Both the position numbers and the translations under genes were made by a program. A stretch of DNA of 64,000 bases, taken from NCBI RefSeq assembly GCF_029407905.1, contig NC_073628.1, positions 88,718,501 through 88,782,500 of the forward strand, given 5' to 3'. Origin of the DNA: Bubalus kerabau (lineage: Eukaryota > Chordata > Mammalia > Artiodactyla > Bovidae). The stretch's first letter is position 1. Every line of letters starts with the position of its first letter. The notes below the pieces were generated by a model that ran no database searches, was not told the origin of the DNA, and saw only the letters and a list, made by a program, of their open reading frames with translations. This document shows, in pieces, positions 34,446 to 45,661 of this stretch.

Positions 34446-34860
34446 GGATTTAATTTAGGTAATTTGATGGTCAAAATGCAGTAATTAAAGTGATAGGGAA
34501 GCCCTTGACACTCTCCACAGACCCAAGAATACTTCCCCTGTGCCACAGAGACTGCAATTCTCACACTTCTCAAAGCTGAGATGTTTAAAGAAGAAGACAT
34601 ATTTGCTAGTTTACACAGTAGTAGGGATTTTTTTAGACGATGTACCCATATTTTTTAGAATTCTGCATTAGATTCAAAGAGTAGGTATCAACAGGGCGGT
34701 AGGGTAGGGATCATGGGCAGAGTTTAAAGAGAAGAGAGAGGGAAAGGGAGGAAAGAAGAAAGTATGAGTGTGTGTGAGAGACAGAGAGGTCATTTTTTAC
34801 TACATGCTAAATCAAGCCCACAGGAATCAGAGAACAAAATTTGCATATGTTCCTGTAAGT
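34446..34860. other. No gene; GA-rich low-complexity stretch
   Basis: 34725-34790 is purine-rich (gaagagagagggaaagggag, ggaaagaagaaagtatgag). The remainder is unassigned. Confidence 0.5.
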
Positions 34861-34861
34861 G

Positions 34862-35003
34862 AAAAGTGTTAGTCGCTCAGCTGGCTCTGACTGTTTATGA
34901 CCCCATCAACCATAGTCCACCAGGCTCCTCTGTCCATGGGATTCTCCAGGCAAGAATACTGGAGTGGGTACCCAGGGACTGAACCCGGGTCTCTTGCATT
35001 GGT
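34862..35003 (-). mobile_element. BOV-tA SINE, partial and internally deleted
   Basis: Starts gtgttagtcgctcagctggc and runs to ggcaagaatactggagtggg. It then jumps to acccagggactgaacccggg and stops at gtctcttgcattgg. Confidence 0.8.
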
Positions 35004-35034
35004 TTTTCTTAAATCTTAAGCTAATGGTAAGAAT

Positions 35035-35412
35035 TGAAGCTTTTGAACTGTGGTGTTGGAGAAAACTCTTGAGAGTCCCTTGGACTGCAAGGAGATCCAG
35101 GCAGTCCATCCTAAAGGAGATCAGTCCTGGGTGTTCATTGGAAGGACTGATGCTAAAGCTGAAACTCCAATACTTTGGCCACCTCATGTGAACAGTTGAT
35201 TCATTGGAAAAGACCCTGATGCTGGGAGGGATTGGGGGCAGGCAGAGAAGGGGACAACAGAGGATGAGATGGCTGGATGGCATCACTGACTCTAGGGACA
35301 TGAGTCTGAGTGAACTCCAGGAGTTGGTGATGGACAGGGAGGCCTGGCGTGCTGTGATTCATGGGGGTGCAAAGAGTCGGACACAACTGAGTGACTGAAC
35401 TGAATTGAATGG
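35035..35412 (+). mobile_element. BovB LINE 3' fragment
   Basis: Plus-strand BovB from cttttgaactgtggtgttgg to the tail gagtgactgaactgaattga. The C-terminal frame reads LWCWRKLLRVPWTARRSRQ ... LKLKLQYFGHLM before a stop. Confidence 0.95.
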
Positions 35413-35477
35413 TGAGAAAGGGCACAAATTAACCAAATATTTCCATTTCAACTAGCTAAACAAAAATTGGCAACATA

Positions 35478-35572
35478 TTAAGCTTTTGAGGGCAGAAGTT
35501 TACTTATTGCTGTATTCCCAGTGCCTAGAAAGATACTTAGCACCTGGACAAATATATATGAATTAAAAAAAT
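35478..35572 (+). repeat. L2 LINE 3' end
   Basis: The run agcttttgagggcagaagtt, ttattgctgtattcccagtg, and tagaaagatacttagcacct is the L2 3' end pattern. Confidence 0.65.
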
Positions 35573-35579
35573 TAATTAA

Positions 35580-37150
35580 CCTCTACCAAACATTTACAAA
35601 AAAATTAATACCAAGTCTTTACAAACTTCTCCAAAAAATAAAGTAAGAGAATATTTCCTGTCTTATTTTATGAAACCATTGTTATCTTGATACTAAAATC
35701 ATCACACAAAAAACTACAGACCAATGAATATCTGTTATGACTATAGATGAAAAATTTTAACAAAATACTAGTAAACTGAATCCAGCAACATACACAAATG
35801 ATGATATAAATACCATAATGAAGTGGGGTTTACTTAATTGTGAAGGACTGAATGCTTTTCCCCTAAAATGAAAGAAAAAAATTAAGAACGTTTGCTTTCA
35901 TCATTTCTATACAACATTACCTACAAGTTCTAGCCAGGGCAATTTGGCAAGAAAAGAAAGTAAAAGACATCCAAATTGGAAAGGAAGTAGTAAAGTTATC
36001 TCTATATACAGACAGTCTGATCTTTTATACAGAAAACTCTAAGGTATCCACTAAAAAATAATTATAATTAGTAAATGAGTTCATCAATGGTTCATAATTT
36101 AAGATCAATACATAACATTAGTTCAAAATGGATGAAAGGACCAAATGTAAGAGCTAATTTTATAATACTCTTAGAGAAAAAAAAAAAAAGAGGTAAATCT
36201 TCCTGACTTTGTAATTAGCAAGTTTCTTAGTAGACCAAAAGCACAAGCAACCAAAGAAAAAAGAACAGATAAATAAACTTCATCAAAATTAAAAGCTTTT
36301 GTGTTCCAAAGAACACTATCAAGAAACTGAAAGAGAGCCCACAGAATGAGAAAAGTCTTTTTTTGAAAATCATATATCCGATAAGGGAGTTATGTCAGAA
36401 TATATAAAAACTATAAGACTAAGAAAACAAATTTTCCAAATAAATAATAGGCAAATAATCTATGTAAACATATCTCCAAAGAGGATTGCAAATAGCCAAT
36501 AACAAACAAAAAAGATGTTTGGCACCATTGTTCAACATGGAAAAACAAATCAAAATCACAATGAAACAGTGAGGTACCACTTCATATAAACAAAGATGGC
36601 GATGAGAAAAAAAGTCAGATAAAAACAAGTGTTGGTGAGGATGTGGAGAAATTGAAACCCTCATACACTGCTGGTGGGAAAGTGAAGTGGTATGGTCACT
36701 TTAGAAGCATTTTGAAAATTCCTCACAAAGTTAAGCAAAGAGCAACCGCATAACTCTGTAATTCCAGTTCTATTAGTTATTTGGCAAAAAAAAATTACAT
36801 ACAAATTACTAGTATGTGTTATAGCATGAATGAGCAATGGAAACATCATGCTAAGTGTAAGATATAAGTCATGAAGGACTACATATTATGATTGCTCTTA
36901 TATGAAATGTCCAGCATAGCTATTAATAAATTTGTAGACACAAAAAGTAGATTTGTGGTTGCCTGTAGGTAAGAGCAATGGAGGAGTTTTGGAGTGATAA
37001 CTTAAGGGTCTGATTTTCTTTCTGGAGTAACAAAAATATCCTAAAACTGGGGTGATAGTTGCCCAACTCTGAAAATAAACTAAAAATGATTCAGTTGTAC
37101 ATTCTAAATTAATGGTATGTGAATTTTATCTCAATAAACCTGTTACCCAA
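35580..37150 (+). mobile_element. Old L1, RT to 3' UTR, decayed
   Basis: Plus-strand ancient L1. Part of the ORF2 RT (ctgaatccagcaacatacac), a gap, the region that usually encodes FADD, the gtgttggtgaggatgtggag block, and the 3' end (ctcaataaacctgttaccc) are in order. At about 36001-36045 the FADD box reads YTDS in LYTDSLIFYTENSKVST, so the catalytic aspartate pair is lost. Confidence 0.8.
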
Positions 37151-38023
37151 AAAGGGAGAATGAATTAATAACTTAAGAGCTTGAGGATTAGAATAAAGCC
37201 TATTACATAAATAAATAAATAGATAAATTATATATCAAAATTTTAAATTAACCAATGAAACCTTTAGAAATCACAGACGTTTTCTCCTTAAATAAAAAAA
37301 ATAAGTAAAATCTATAGGACTAGATTAGATTTACTTGAAAATGTTGCCAAACACTTGGATTCTATGGAACCACTATTTAAGGAGGAGCTTCTTTTTAGCC
37401 AGTGTTGAGACAAGTAAAACTTCATGTTGCATTTAAATACATTTCCAACTGGTAGCATAGATTTGGATAAAACTGTAACAACCTATTTAATTCATATAAA
37501 GCCGAGCTCCCTGGTGGCCCAGGCTCAGTGCAGTGTGGTGTTCAAGGGAACATTAGGCTGACATCCAACAACAATAGTTGAAAAGTAATTTAAATATTAT
37601 GAATAATTTCTCAAAGCATTCTTAATACCAACCAAGCTTATTAAAATCTCTTTCCCTCTTGCCTCTTTTTCTCCACAACTCATGAACATGACAACTACCC
37701 AAATAACTCCCTCTTCTCTTATCTGAACTCATCCCTCCTTACCTCCTAAAATTCTCTTTCCAATCCCCTCTGGTGGCTCCTGTTTTTTCCCTCTCATCTC
37801 ATCTTCTGTGTGTGGTCTTTACTCATTTTAATAATTTTTAATTCAGCTCAGCTCATTTTAATTACTTTTAATTCTGCCTTTCACACATCACCCTGCTTCT
37901 ATGCAAGAAAGATCACAAGAACATAATTCACTTTAACAGACAAAAGAGGGTGTGAGGTTATAATCTTTTTCTGGTCATATTGCTCAACATATCTAAACAT
38001 TTAAAAGATAATTTTATGTATAT
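37151..38023. other. Unique sequence
   Basis: No recognised gene. A short agctccctggtggccc at 37507 may be a stray SINE head, but it is too short to call. Confidence 0.45.
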
Positions 38024-38328
38024 GTTTGTTTATTTTTGGCTGTGCTGGGATCTTCATCGCTGGGCTTTCCTCTAGTTGAGGCAAGTGGGGGCTACTCTCT
38101 AGTTGCGGTAGGCAGGCTTTACATGGCAGTGGCTTTTCTTGTTGTGGAGCACAGCTCTAGGGCATGCAGGCTTCAGTTGCTGCAGCTCCTGGGCTCTAGA
38201 GCACAGGCATGGTAGTTGTATGGGCTTAGCTACTCCATGGCATGTGGGATCTTCCTGACTCAGGGATTGAACCTGTGTCTCCTGCACTGGCAGGTGGATT
38301 CTTTACCCCTGAGTCACCAGGGAAGGCC
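38024..38328 (-). mobile_element. CHR-type tRNA-derived SINE
   Basis: Reverse complement: ggctgtgctgggatcttcat, the gcagctcctgggctctagag block, catggcatgtgggatcttcc, and the head gagtcaccagggaaggcc. Confidence 0.88.
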
Positions 38329-39072
38329 TTCAGAATATATTTAAAAATTAGAGGTGACAGGTTAAGGCTTGTGGGAAGAGAAAGTGAGCACCACTCTGTG
38401 CTTTCTGGAATTTTCTACTTACCAGTGCAGCCAGAATATCAGTTGGAAGTAGGGAAAGGGGAGTTTAGTTATCTGTATACTTTGTGATGACTTTCACTCC
38501 AATTTGAAGAAGAATTGATAAGTCTTAGATGGCATGACTCCTTCATTTCCATTAGTCATCTTAAGTGGACTAACCCCAAGCATTTGAGGTCAATAAAATT
38601 ATAAAGCATATTAAGGATCTAAAAGAATCCATAATGACTCAATTCTTTAAAACAGAAACACTGACAATGATGCTTCAAGTGCTAAGCTGAAGATAGGATA
38701 AAAAGGGTTAAGAAATTGTCAATTCATGAGTACTCAGACTGCTTTTCAAGTTATCTTCTCATCAGCCAGTCAATGGTATTTATTGAGTGATTGTCTTCTG
38801 TGTCTCAAGCACCAAATTAGCCTTCAAATTGCAAGTTCTGTAAAGAGAACTCTTTTTCCCCCTTGGCCAAAGTAAGTATATCTTTCTCTACAAACAAACT
38901 CCTTCTGGGCATTCCACAGCATTCTGGATGCCTCTGCACAGCAGTTAGAGGTTGGGGCTTTAATTTCACATAAGCAGAGGAGGCAGTCTGCTCTCCCTAG
39001 TTCCCCTGCTTATTCTCCTCAAAGTTAGTAAGAAAACTTCAATCAAAGTTGAAATCCACATTAGGAGAGCCT
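38329..39072. other. Unique sequence
   Basis: No recognised gene or repeat. Confidence 0.5.
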
Positions 39073-39082
39073 AGGCCAATTT

Positions 39083-39356
39083 TAGGAGAAGGCAATGGCA
39101 GCCCACTCCAGTACTCTTGCCTGGCAAATCCCATGGACCGAGGAGCCTGGTAGGCTGCAGTCCATTGGGTCGCTAAGAGTCGGACACGACTGAGCGACTT
39201 CACTTTCACTTTTCACTTTCATGCATTGGAGAAGGAAATGGCAACCCACTCCAGTGTTCTTGCCTGGAGAATCCCAGGGACAGCGGAGCCTGGTGGGCTG
39301 CCATCTATGGGGTTGCACAGAGTTGAACACGACTGAAGCGACTTAGCAGCAGTAGC
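39083..39356 (+). mobile_element. Bov-A2 dimer SINE
   Basis: Two Bov-A monomers with the linker cttttcactttcatgcattg and an AGC/AGT tail. A 10-bp target duplication, aggccaattt, is at 39073-39082 and 39357-39366. Confidence 0.96.
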
Positions 39357-39582
39357 AGGCCAATTTCAGAAAGCTCACTTGATTGAAGATGATTTTCTGA
39401 CCTGCCATCTCTCTCTTATGGTCAAATTTCTCTGACTTGGGATCTTTCCCTGAGAAACAGCAGCAGTAGAAATCCTGCATAGATCTGTGCAGATCACAGA
39501 TTGAAATGTCAGTTGAGGTTTCCTAGTGAAGATGACAAGTAAGGAGCAGTCAGTTCATGAGTGTAAAGTCATGTAGTGCAAG

Positions 39583-39772
39583 TGAAAGTGTTAGTTGATC
39601 AGTCATGTCTGACTCTTTGCGACCGCACGGACTATAGCCTGCCATGCTCCTCTGTCCATGGGATTCTCCAGGCCAGAATATGCAGTGGCCAGGGGATCTT
39701 CCCACCCCTGGGTTCAAACCCGGATCTCCTGCATTGCAGGCAGATTCTTTACCGATTGAGCCACCAGGGAGG
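39583..39772 (-). mobile_element. BOV-tA SINE
   Basis: Reverse complement with a small internal deletion (ccagaatatgcagtggccag). It ends gagccaccagggagg. Confidence 0.9.
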
Positions 39773-39805
39773 TTGCTGTGTGCATTCTGCCTCGTTTGCT
39801 TCTCC

Positions 39806-39864
39806 TAAATACTAATTTACTAAATACTAGTAAACTAAATACTAGTTTACTAAATACTAGTCAC
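39806..39864. repeat. 15-bp x 4 minisatellite
   Basis: Units at 39806, 39821, 39836 and 39851, each TAAATACTARTNNAC. The three later copies share actagt. There are no spacers. Confidence 0.93.
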
Positions 39865-41020
39865 TTAGTATTTACATTCATTGAGAGTAAATTTTTAGAG
39901 GAACCAAAACCAGCTACTTTCATTTGAACTTTTCCCCCCTCTACTTCCTTCCACCAGCCCACCTTTGGACTCTTTTTGAATTTGTTAGCACCAGTGAGTA
40001 AAAGTTGAGGGAGAGGAAAAGAATGGCAAATCTTGCTTAGTCATGCTAGGTGAAATGTTCTGGGGAATAGAACTTGAAACACATGCCAGAGTTCTGAAAG
40101 AAGTATTGCTGACTTCCATGCTTCATGTGTGTGGATGATGAAGAACAGTAACGAGCAGCAGGACTAGAGAAGCCTGACTCCTCACATGGGTGTGAGCTGC
40201 TGTGTGCACGCTGCCTTATTTACTTCTCCTAGGGAAACTTACACACTGAGAGGCTCTACTTCTACTCTATGTAATCTGAAATGTGCCAGGCTTGACCTGG
40301 ACAGACTTTAGGAAACACAGGAGATGGAAGATGTGCTCTGAAGTCTACACCATCACTCTTCCAGTTCAAGTCTAGTGATCTTGTTTTCCTGTCAAAATAG
40401 AAGGCAGAGCCTTATCGGCAACACAGAGGAGACTGTCTTTACACACAGAATCTGTACCCGGAGACTGGATATCAAGTTAAATCATTCCTTTGAAACTTCT
40501 CAGCTGCCTGAACCAGATAAGATTTGTAAACTCCAGGCTCAAGGTAGGAGCTCATATGTCCCAAATTGTACTTTTCTAACATTCCCATGGATTTCCAGTT
40601 TGATTGCATGTCACCTAATGATGGATGGCATTGAGCCTTCAAGTCTGAGAAAGCACCTTAGAAAGTAAGTAGTTGGGAAAATAGGGCATTCTTTTTGAAT
40701 AACTATCAGCAATTTCTTTGTGAAATGTGCAGATTCTAAAATGAGAAACTTCTCAAAATTTTTAAATGAAAAACATTTTTACTTCTGACAACTGAAGAAA
40801 GGATGCCCTGAATTAGGAGTTACCAGGGAGAAGGGTGCACATTAACTCATGTGCCATTAAGGGGGGCATGAGCAGCACAGGAACCATGAAGAACAGCATA
40901 ACTATTGCCCAATACTTGATGCAGCCAAAGTGAGGATTATCTCTTCTAATTAGTTTGTGTGTTGCGTGGGGAAGGGGGAGGTAGAAAGAGATCACAAAAT
41001 AATTGCAGGCCTTCCAAACA
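39865..41020. other. Unique sequence
   Basis: No recognised gene. The 97-residue frame at 40375-40668 has no domain and no sign of splice context. Confidence 0.5.
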
Positions 41021-41031
41021 TGTGACTGTTT

Positions 41032-41231
41032 GTTGTTGTTTGGTCGCTAAGTCGTGCCAGACCCATGGACTGTAACCCGCCAGGCTCCTCTGTCCACGGG
41101 ATTTCCCAGGTAAGAATACTGGAGTGGGTTATCATTTCATTCTCCAAGGAATATTCACAACCCAGGGGTGGAACCCGTGTCTCTTGCATTGGCAGGTGGA
41201 TTCTTTACCTCTGAACCACCAGGGAAGCCCG
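41032..41231 (-). mobile_element. BOV-tA SINE
   Basis: Reverse complement, gtcgctaagtcgtgccagac to accaccagggaagccc. Target duplication tgtgactgttt (41021-41031) against tgtggctgttt (41232-41242), one mismatch. Confidence 0.93.
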
Positions 41232-41242
41232 TGTGGCTGTTT

Positions 41243-41638
41243 ACTGTGGTACAAATGTGTGTGGGACTGCCACCGGCGAGGCTGATGCAGCAGAGCCGAA
41301 CCTCAGTGAATTCATGGCTGTCCCAGTATTTTTTCCAATCTCATGCTCACCAGTAGTTCTGAAAGTTCTAAAGCAATTGTTAATAAAATCCACTCTTTCT
41401 ATGTTATTTCAATTTCCCATTCTGTGCCTAGCACAAGACTGCTAAAATTGCTTAAAAGCTACCTATTATTGCTAAGAATGAATAAAATAGTTGACTCTAT
41501 TTACTGGTTTTTTATTTCTAGATAGCCCAGAATTTTATTTTCCATAGTTTTATGATTAGTGCCTGGATTCATTTTGGCAGTTGATTATTAATGAATTCTG
41601 AAACATTCACTTGGGACATGACAATGAATAAGGCACAG
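41243..41638. other. No gene
   Basis: Unique sequence. The right end (caatgaataaggcacagcc) matches the sequence resumed after the BovB fragment, probably an L2/MIR-class repeat. Confidence 0.45.
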
Positions 41639-41653
41639 CCTGTGTACTCGGGG

Positions 41654-42154
41654 GGGCAGCCGAGAGGAGCTACCCCATGTCCGAGGTCAGGGGCTGCGAC
41701 AAGAGGAGTTATCCCACCCCCGAGGCCAGGGGCGGCAGGCGGGAGGAGCTACCCCACGTCCAAGGAGCCATGGCTGCGCAGGCGCAGGAGGGCCAAGAGG
41801 AGCTATCCCACGTTGAAGGTCAGGAAGGGAGGCGGTGAGGAGATACCCCTGGTCCAAGGTAAGGAGCAGCGGCTGCGCTTTGCTGGAGCAGCCGTGAAGA
41901 GATACCCCACGCCCAAGGTAAGAGAAACCCAAGTAAGACGGTAGGTGTTGCAAGAGGGCATCAGAGGGCAGACACACTGAAACCATAATCACAGAAAACT
42001 AGTCAATCTAATCACACTAGGACCACAGCCTTATCTAACTCAATGAAACTAAGCCATGTCCGTGGGGCAACCCAAGATGGGCGGGTCATGGTGGAGAGAT
42101 CTGACAGAACGTTGTCCACTGGAGAAGGGAATGGCAAACCACTTCAGTAATGAA
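41654..42154 (+). mobile_element. BovB 5' end (5' UTR) without the body
   Basis: GC- and CpG-rich. Six degenerate copies of a GAGGAGCTACCCCAC-like motif start at 41664, 41703, 41743, 41797, 41837 and 41896. After these come gaaacccaagtaagacggta, ccatgtccgtggggcaaccc, the agatgggcgggtcatggtgg block, and ctggagaagggaatggcaaa, where BovB stops. The last part equals the 5' portion of the Bov-A SINE monomer. Identification as BovB 5' sequence is from memory of the family. Confidence 0.75.
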
Positions 42155-42398
42155 CTGTGTCCTCAGGGGCTCATTGTCTAGTGTGAGAGACAAAGGAATA
42201 GACAACTAAGCACAAAGTGCTGGAGTAAATTCTGTGGATAGAGTGCTGGTCAAGGGAGAAGGCACAGGAGGCACTTCCCTGTGCCTTTTTCCCCTGGTAG
42301 ACTTGAAGAACTTGAGCCTCCTGTAGAAAACAGACATGGTCATTCCTGGTTCATCAGGGAAGAATATTTCCACATCAGGGAATATAATGCTAGAATGT
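42155..42398 (+). repeat. L2/MIR-class repeat continued after the BovB fragment
   Basis: The text ctgtgtcctcaggggctcat, tgtctagtgtgagagacaaa continues the repeat interrupted at 41639. No gene is present. Confidence 0.5.
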
Positions 42399-42608
42399 GG
42401 GCTTCCCTGGTGGCTCAGTGGTAAGGAACCTACCTGCCAATGCAGGAGGTGTGACTTCAATCCCTGAGTTAGGAAGATCCCCTGGAGAAACAAAAGGGAG
42501 ACCACTCCAATATTTCTGGGAAGTTCCATGGACAGAGGAGCCTGGCAGGCTCTAATCCATTGCAAAGGGGTTGCAAAGAATCAGACTTAGCTACTGAACA
42601 ACAACAAG
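42399..42608 (+). mobile_element. BOV-tA SINE
   Basis: gggcttccctggtggctcag to ttagctactgaacaacaaca, with decayed B box (acttcaatccc). Confidence 0.92.
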
Positions 42609-42699
42609 TGCAAATAAAAATAAAATTTTGCCCGAGAAAGAAAGTAACTATGGTACACTGCATGGCTTAGTAGTTAGCAGTGTTTACCGCTTCTCAGGA

Positions 42700-42897
42700 G
42701 GGCTTCTTAGCACCTTAGGCATTGTCGTGAAGCAATGTCCTGCCCGTTGCAGGACTTCTAGCATCCCTGACCCTCATCCACTAAATGCCACTGGCCCATC
42801 CCCTCCCACCCACCCCCTAACACTGACAAACCAAATGCTGTCCCACATTTCAAATTTCCTTTTAAGGGGTATTACTGAGCAGGGTTGAAAATCACTA
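42700..42897 (-). mobile_element. MER5A-type hAT element
   Basis: The sequence agcatccctgaccctcatcc, the actaaatgccactggcccat block, and the end gagcagggttgaaaatcact match MER5A. It encodes nothing. Confidence 0.65.
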
Positions 42898-43152
42898 GTT
42901 TACAGAGTTGTAATTATGTAAATGTATAATAATGTAAATGTTAATTATAAATCAGACCAAAATTGAAACCAAATTCAATTGAAAATTTAATTGCAAAGAC
43001 TGAGTGACTACAGAATGTGTAGGCAAAGGAGGGGAGCATATGAGAACCACATCTCCATTCTCCACCTTGGAAAGTCAGTAGTTAATGCCTAAAACTGACC
43101 AATCATGATCTATTTAGAGATTTGAAGGTAAATACAACAGATCAAAATAGTT
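42898..43152. other. Unique AT-rich sequence
   Basis: No recognised gene or repeat. Confidence 0.45.
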
Positions 43153-43745
43153 GTTGTTGTTGTTCAGTCTCTAAGGCCTGTCCAGCTCTTTGCAACCCCA
43201 AGGACTACAGCACGCCAGGCTTCTCTGTCCTTCACTATCTCTCTGAGTTTGCTCAAACTCATGTCCATTGAGTCGGTGATGCCATCCAATCATCTTATCT
43301 TCTTTCGCCCCCTTCTCCTGCTCTCAATCTTTCCTAGCATCAGGATCTTTTCCAATGAGTCAGTTCTTTGCATCAGGTGGCCAAAGTATTGGAGCTTCAG
43401 CTTCAACATCAGTCCTTCAAATGAATATTCAGGGTTGATTTCCTTTATGATTGTCTGGTCTGATCTCCTTGCTCTCCAAGGGACTCTCAAGAGTCTTCTC
43501 CAGCACCACAATTTGAAAGCATCAATTCTTTGGCACTCAGCCTTCCTTATGGTCCAACATGCACATCTATACATGACTACTGGAAAAACCATATCTTTGA
43601 ACACATGGATCTTTCTCAGCAAAGTTATGTTTTTGCTTTTGAATACATTGTCTAGTTTTGTCATAGCTTTCCTTCTAAGGAGCAAGTGTTTTTTAATTTC
43701 ATGGCTGCACTCAATGCCCACAGTAATTTTGGAGCCCAAGAAAAT
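43153..43745 (-). mobile_element. BovB LINE 3' fragment
   Basis: Reverse complement. The tail is a gttgttgttgttcag stretch. The minus-strand frame 43751-43290 reads LGSKITVGIECSHEIKKHLL, then CWTIRKAECQRIDAFKLWCW, and LKLKLQYFGHLMQRTDSLEK without a stop for about 150 residues, so this C-terminal segment is unusually well kept. The CGCCGA site reads TGCCAA. Confidence 0.94.
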
Positions 43746-43879
43746 GTGCAAGTATTAATTTTGATAAAATTTAAAATGAGTTTAAAGGTGGCAGTGGAGG
43801 CATGGAGACTAACTAGGAGTAAGTTGTGAATATATTTTTATCTATCTGTTAGTCTATCCATCTACTCCTATGTCCATTT

Positions 43880-43995
43880 TACAGAAGGTGACAATGAGGC
43901 TTAGGAGACTTAGAGAGGTTAATAAGCCATCGAGGTCACAGAGCCAGCAGAGAGAGGAGCCAGAAAGCAGTCTGACTCTAACCCCAGAGCCCCTG
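43880..43995 (-). repeat. MIR SINE fragment
   Basis: The gacaatgaggcttaggagac, gtcacagagccagcagag, and gactctaaccccagagcc series is a reverse MIR core. Confidence 0.7.
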
Positions 43996-45145
43996 ATCAC
44001 TCCTCTTTGCTGCCTCTAAAAGAGCAAGTGAGAGGAAAGAGTGAAGGGAGTGGGCCACAGACAAGAGGGAGACCAAGAGATGCTCTCTGAAGGTTGCTTC
44101 TACCTTCTGACCCTCTAGGTGTTGCCTAGGGGGGTATTGTGGCTGATGTGTTTCATACAGCTCTGCTCTCAGATTGCTGTAAGAGGGCAGATGAATGCAG
44201 GGGGCCACTACAGAGCTGCTAAGAGATGACAGGGAACTAAGACTGAGTCTCTGGCTTCAAATGCTGTTCTCAGAGTGAAAAAAGAGGCCTGAAGAATTGT
44301 ATGTTTCATTTGGATGATACCAGGGCACTGTGTCAAACAGGAATGGCCTGTTTATTTAGAACTTCCACCCTAAGTCATTTTCTCTTGGGTGACTTTAGAA
44401 CCCACCTGTATAGTGATTCTCTGTGAATATATTTGAAAGTAATGTTATCCCCAAAGTAGTTTGGTTTAGATTTTTCAGCTTTTATTTTTTTCTTGGCACA
44501 AGGAAATCTAATTTCTTTCCCCAAACACTGTTTCTTACCTCTATCATATACCTTATATATCATGTTTTATATAGACATTAATGCTATTTTAATCACACTG
44601 TAATCTTTTCTCCTTGGAGAAACTTGGAAAAAAATTAGAAAATTACAAATAAGAAAATGAAAGCCTCCATAATTCCACCACAAAAAGACAGTCACTGATT
44701 GTACCTGAGTGGTGCCATCTCCTGCATACAAGTGAGACCTTAAGCATGTGATAAAAATTTTCATCTATGAATTTCCAGCCCTCATCAGGGCACCTGGCAC
44801 AGCTGACACTCAGTAAATGCTTGGTAAAGCTTTAGTTAGGCATCTGGTATTTAAGTAAAAGATGCATTTAAAAATGCAAGAAGTAGCTAGCTAGTCCACT
44901 TGGGCAGAGAGGTGAGGAATCTTTGAAAACTCTACACATCAACTTTAAATCACCAAGAACACTTTCAAAATTTTCAAAAATCCTTTCTGCTATCTTGCTC
45001 CTTTTCTAAAATTTGTCCTCTACAATGGAGCAATATTCTCTTCAACTTTCACTGAGTAGTTCTCATAGCCTCATGAACTCCTTGGGCTCATTTCCATCTT
45101 CATGTCTCCCTGTCTCCTAGCAGGGACTTTTCTCTTGTTGTTCTG
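43996..45145. other. No gene; short L2-like trace
   Basis: Unassigned apart from ggcacctggcacagctgaca followed by cagtaaatgcttggtaaa (about 44785-44830), which recalls L2. Confidence 0.45.
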
Positions 45146-45367
45146 CTTCCTAGGTAGTGCTAGCGGTAAAGAGCCCTGCTGGCCAATTCAAGAGACATAA
45201 GAGACATGGATTTCATCCCTGGGTTGGGAAGATCCCTGGGAGGAGGGAATGGCAACCCACTCCAGTAGTCTCACCTGTAGAATCCCATGGACAGAAGAAC
45301 CTGGTGGGCTACAGTCCATGGGGTTGCAAAGAGTCAGACATGACTGAAGCCACTTAACTCACATGTA
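45146..45367 (+). mobile_element. BOV-tA SINE
   Basis: Complete copy (cttcctaggtagtgctagcg to ctgaagccacttaactcac). Target duplication tgttctg at 45139-45145 and 45375-45381. Confidence 0.9.
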
Positions 45368-45381
45368 CACATGCTGTTCTG

Positions 45382-45661
45382 TTGCCTATTGCTTAGCCAT
45401 CCTTCCAGTTCCAGCTTGAGTCCACTCTTCCACCCATGTGCGTGCCTGACTACTTGACTTCATTTATTTCCCTTTCTTGACTAAAGTCTGCAGCCCCTAG
45501 AGCCTGCAGCTTAGTGCTTCTTGTGGCTGATTGGAACCATATACCATAATTACACCTGGCTTTGCTTTCTTTCTCCTTAGTAGAAGACTAGACACAAGGC
45601 AGATACCGGTATCTTAGACTGATTACTCGAGACTGCTGCAAATGCAGGAAAATCCCCTCAG
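45382..45661. other. Unique sequence
   Basis: No recognised gene or repeat up to the Tigger1 boundary. Confidence 0.45.

Noticed and set aside
37500..37540. Short SINE head (agctccctggtggccc)
   Set aside because: Only about 16 bases fit, and no B box, body or duplication follows.
39806..39864. Short direct-repeat array resembling CRISPR
   Set aside because: The 15-bp units are joined head to tail without spacers, so it is a minisatellite.
40375..40668. 97-residue open frame possibly an exon
   Set aside because: No recognisable domain. It starts and ends inside otherwise unremarkable sequence, and I cannot find convincing splice sites in phase.
41654..41910. CpG island that might mark a gene promoter
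   Set aside because: The CpG-rich block is the BovB 5' region, bounded by a target duplication, with no exon next to it.
41591..41944. 117-residue Arg/Gly/Pro-rich open frame on the + strand
   Set aside because: It is a translation of the repeated GC-rich BovB 5' region. The 40-bp motif period explains the repeated peptide, and there is no recognisable domain.
42889..43760. 169-residue + strand frame at 43249-43758 and similar + strand frames opposite BovB (for example 46807-47343)
   Set aside because: These are antisense readings of the BovB C-terminal region. They recur wherever BovB lies on the minus strand and carry no independent signal.
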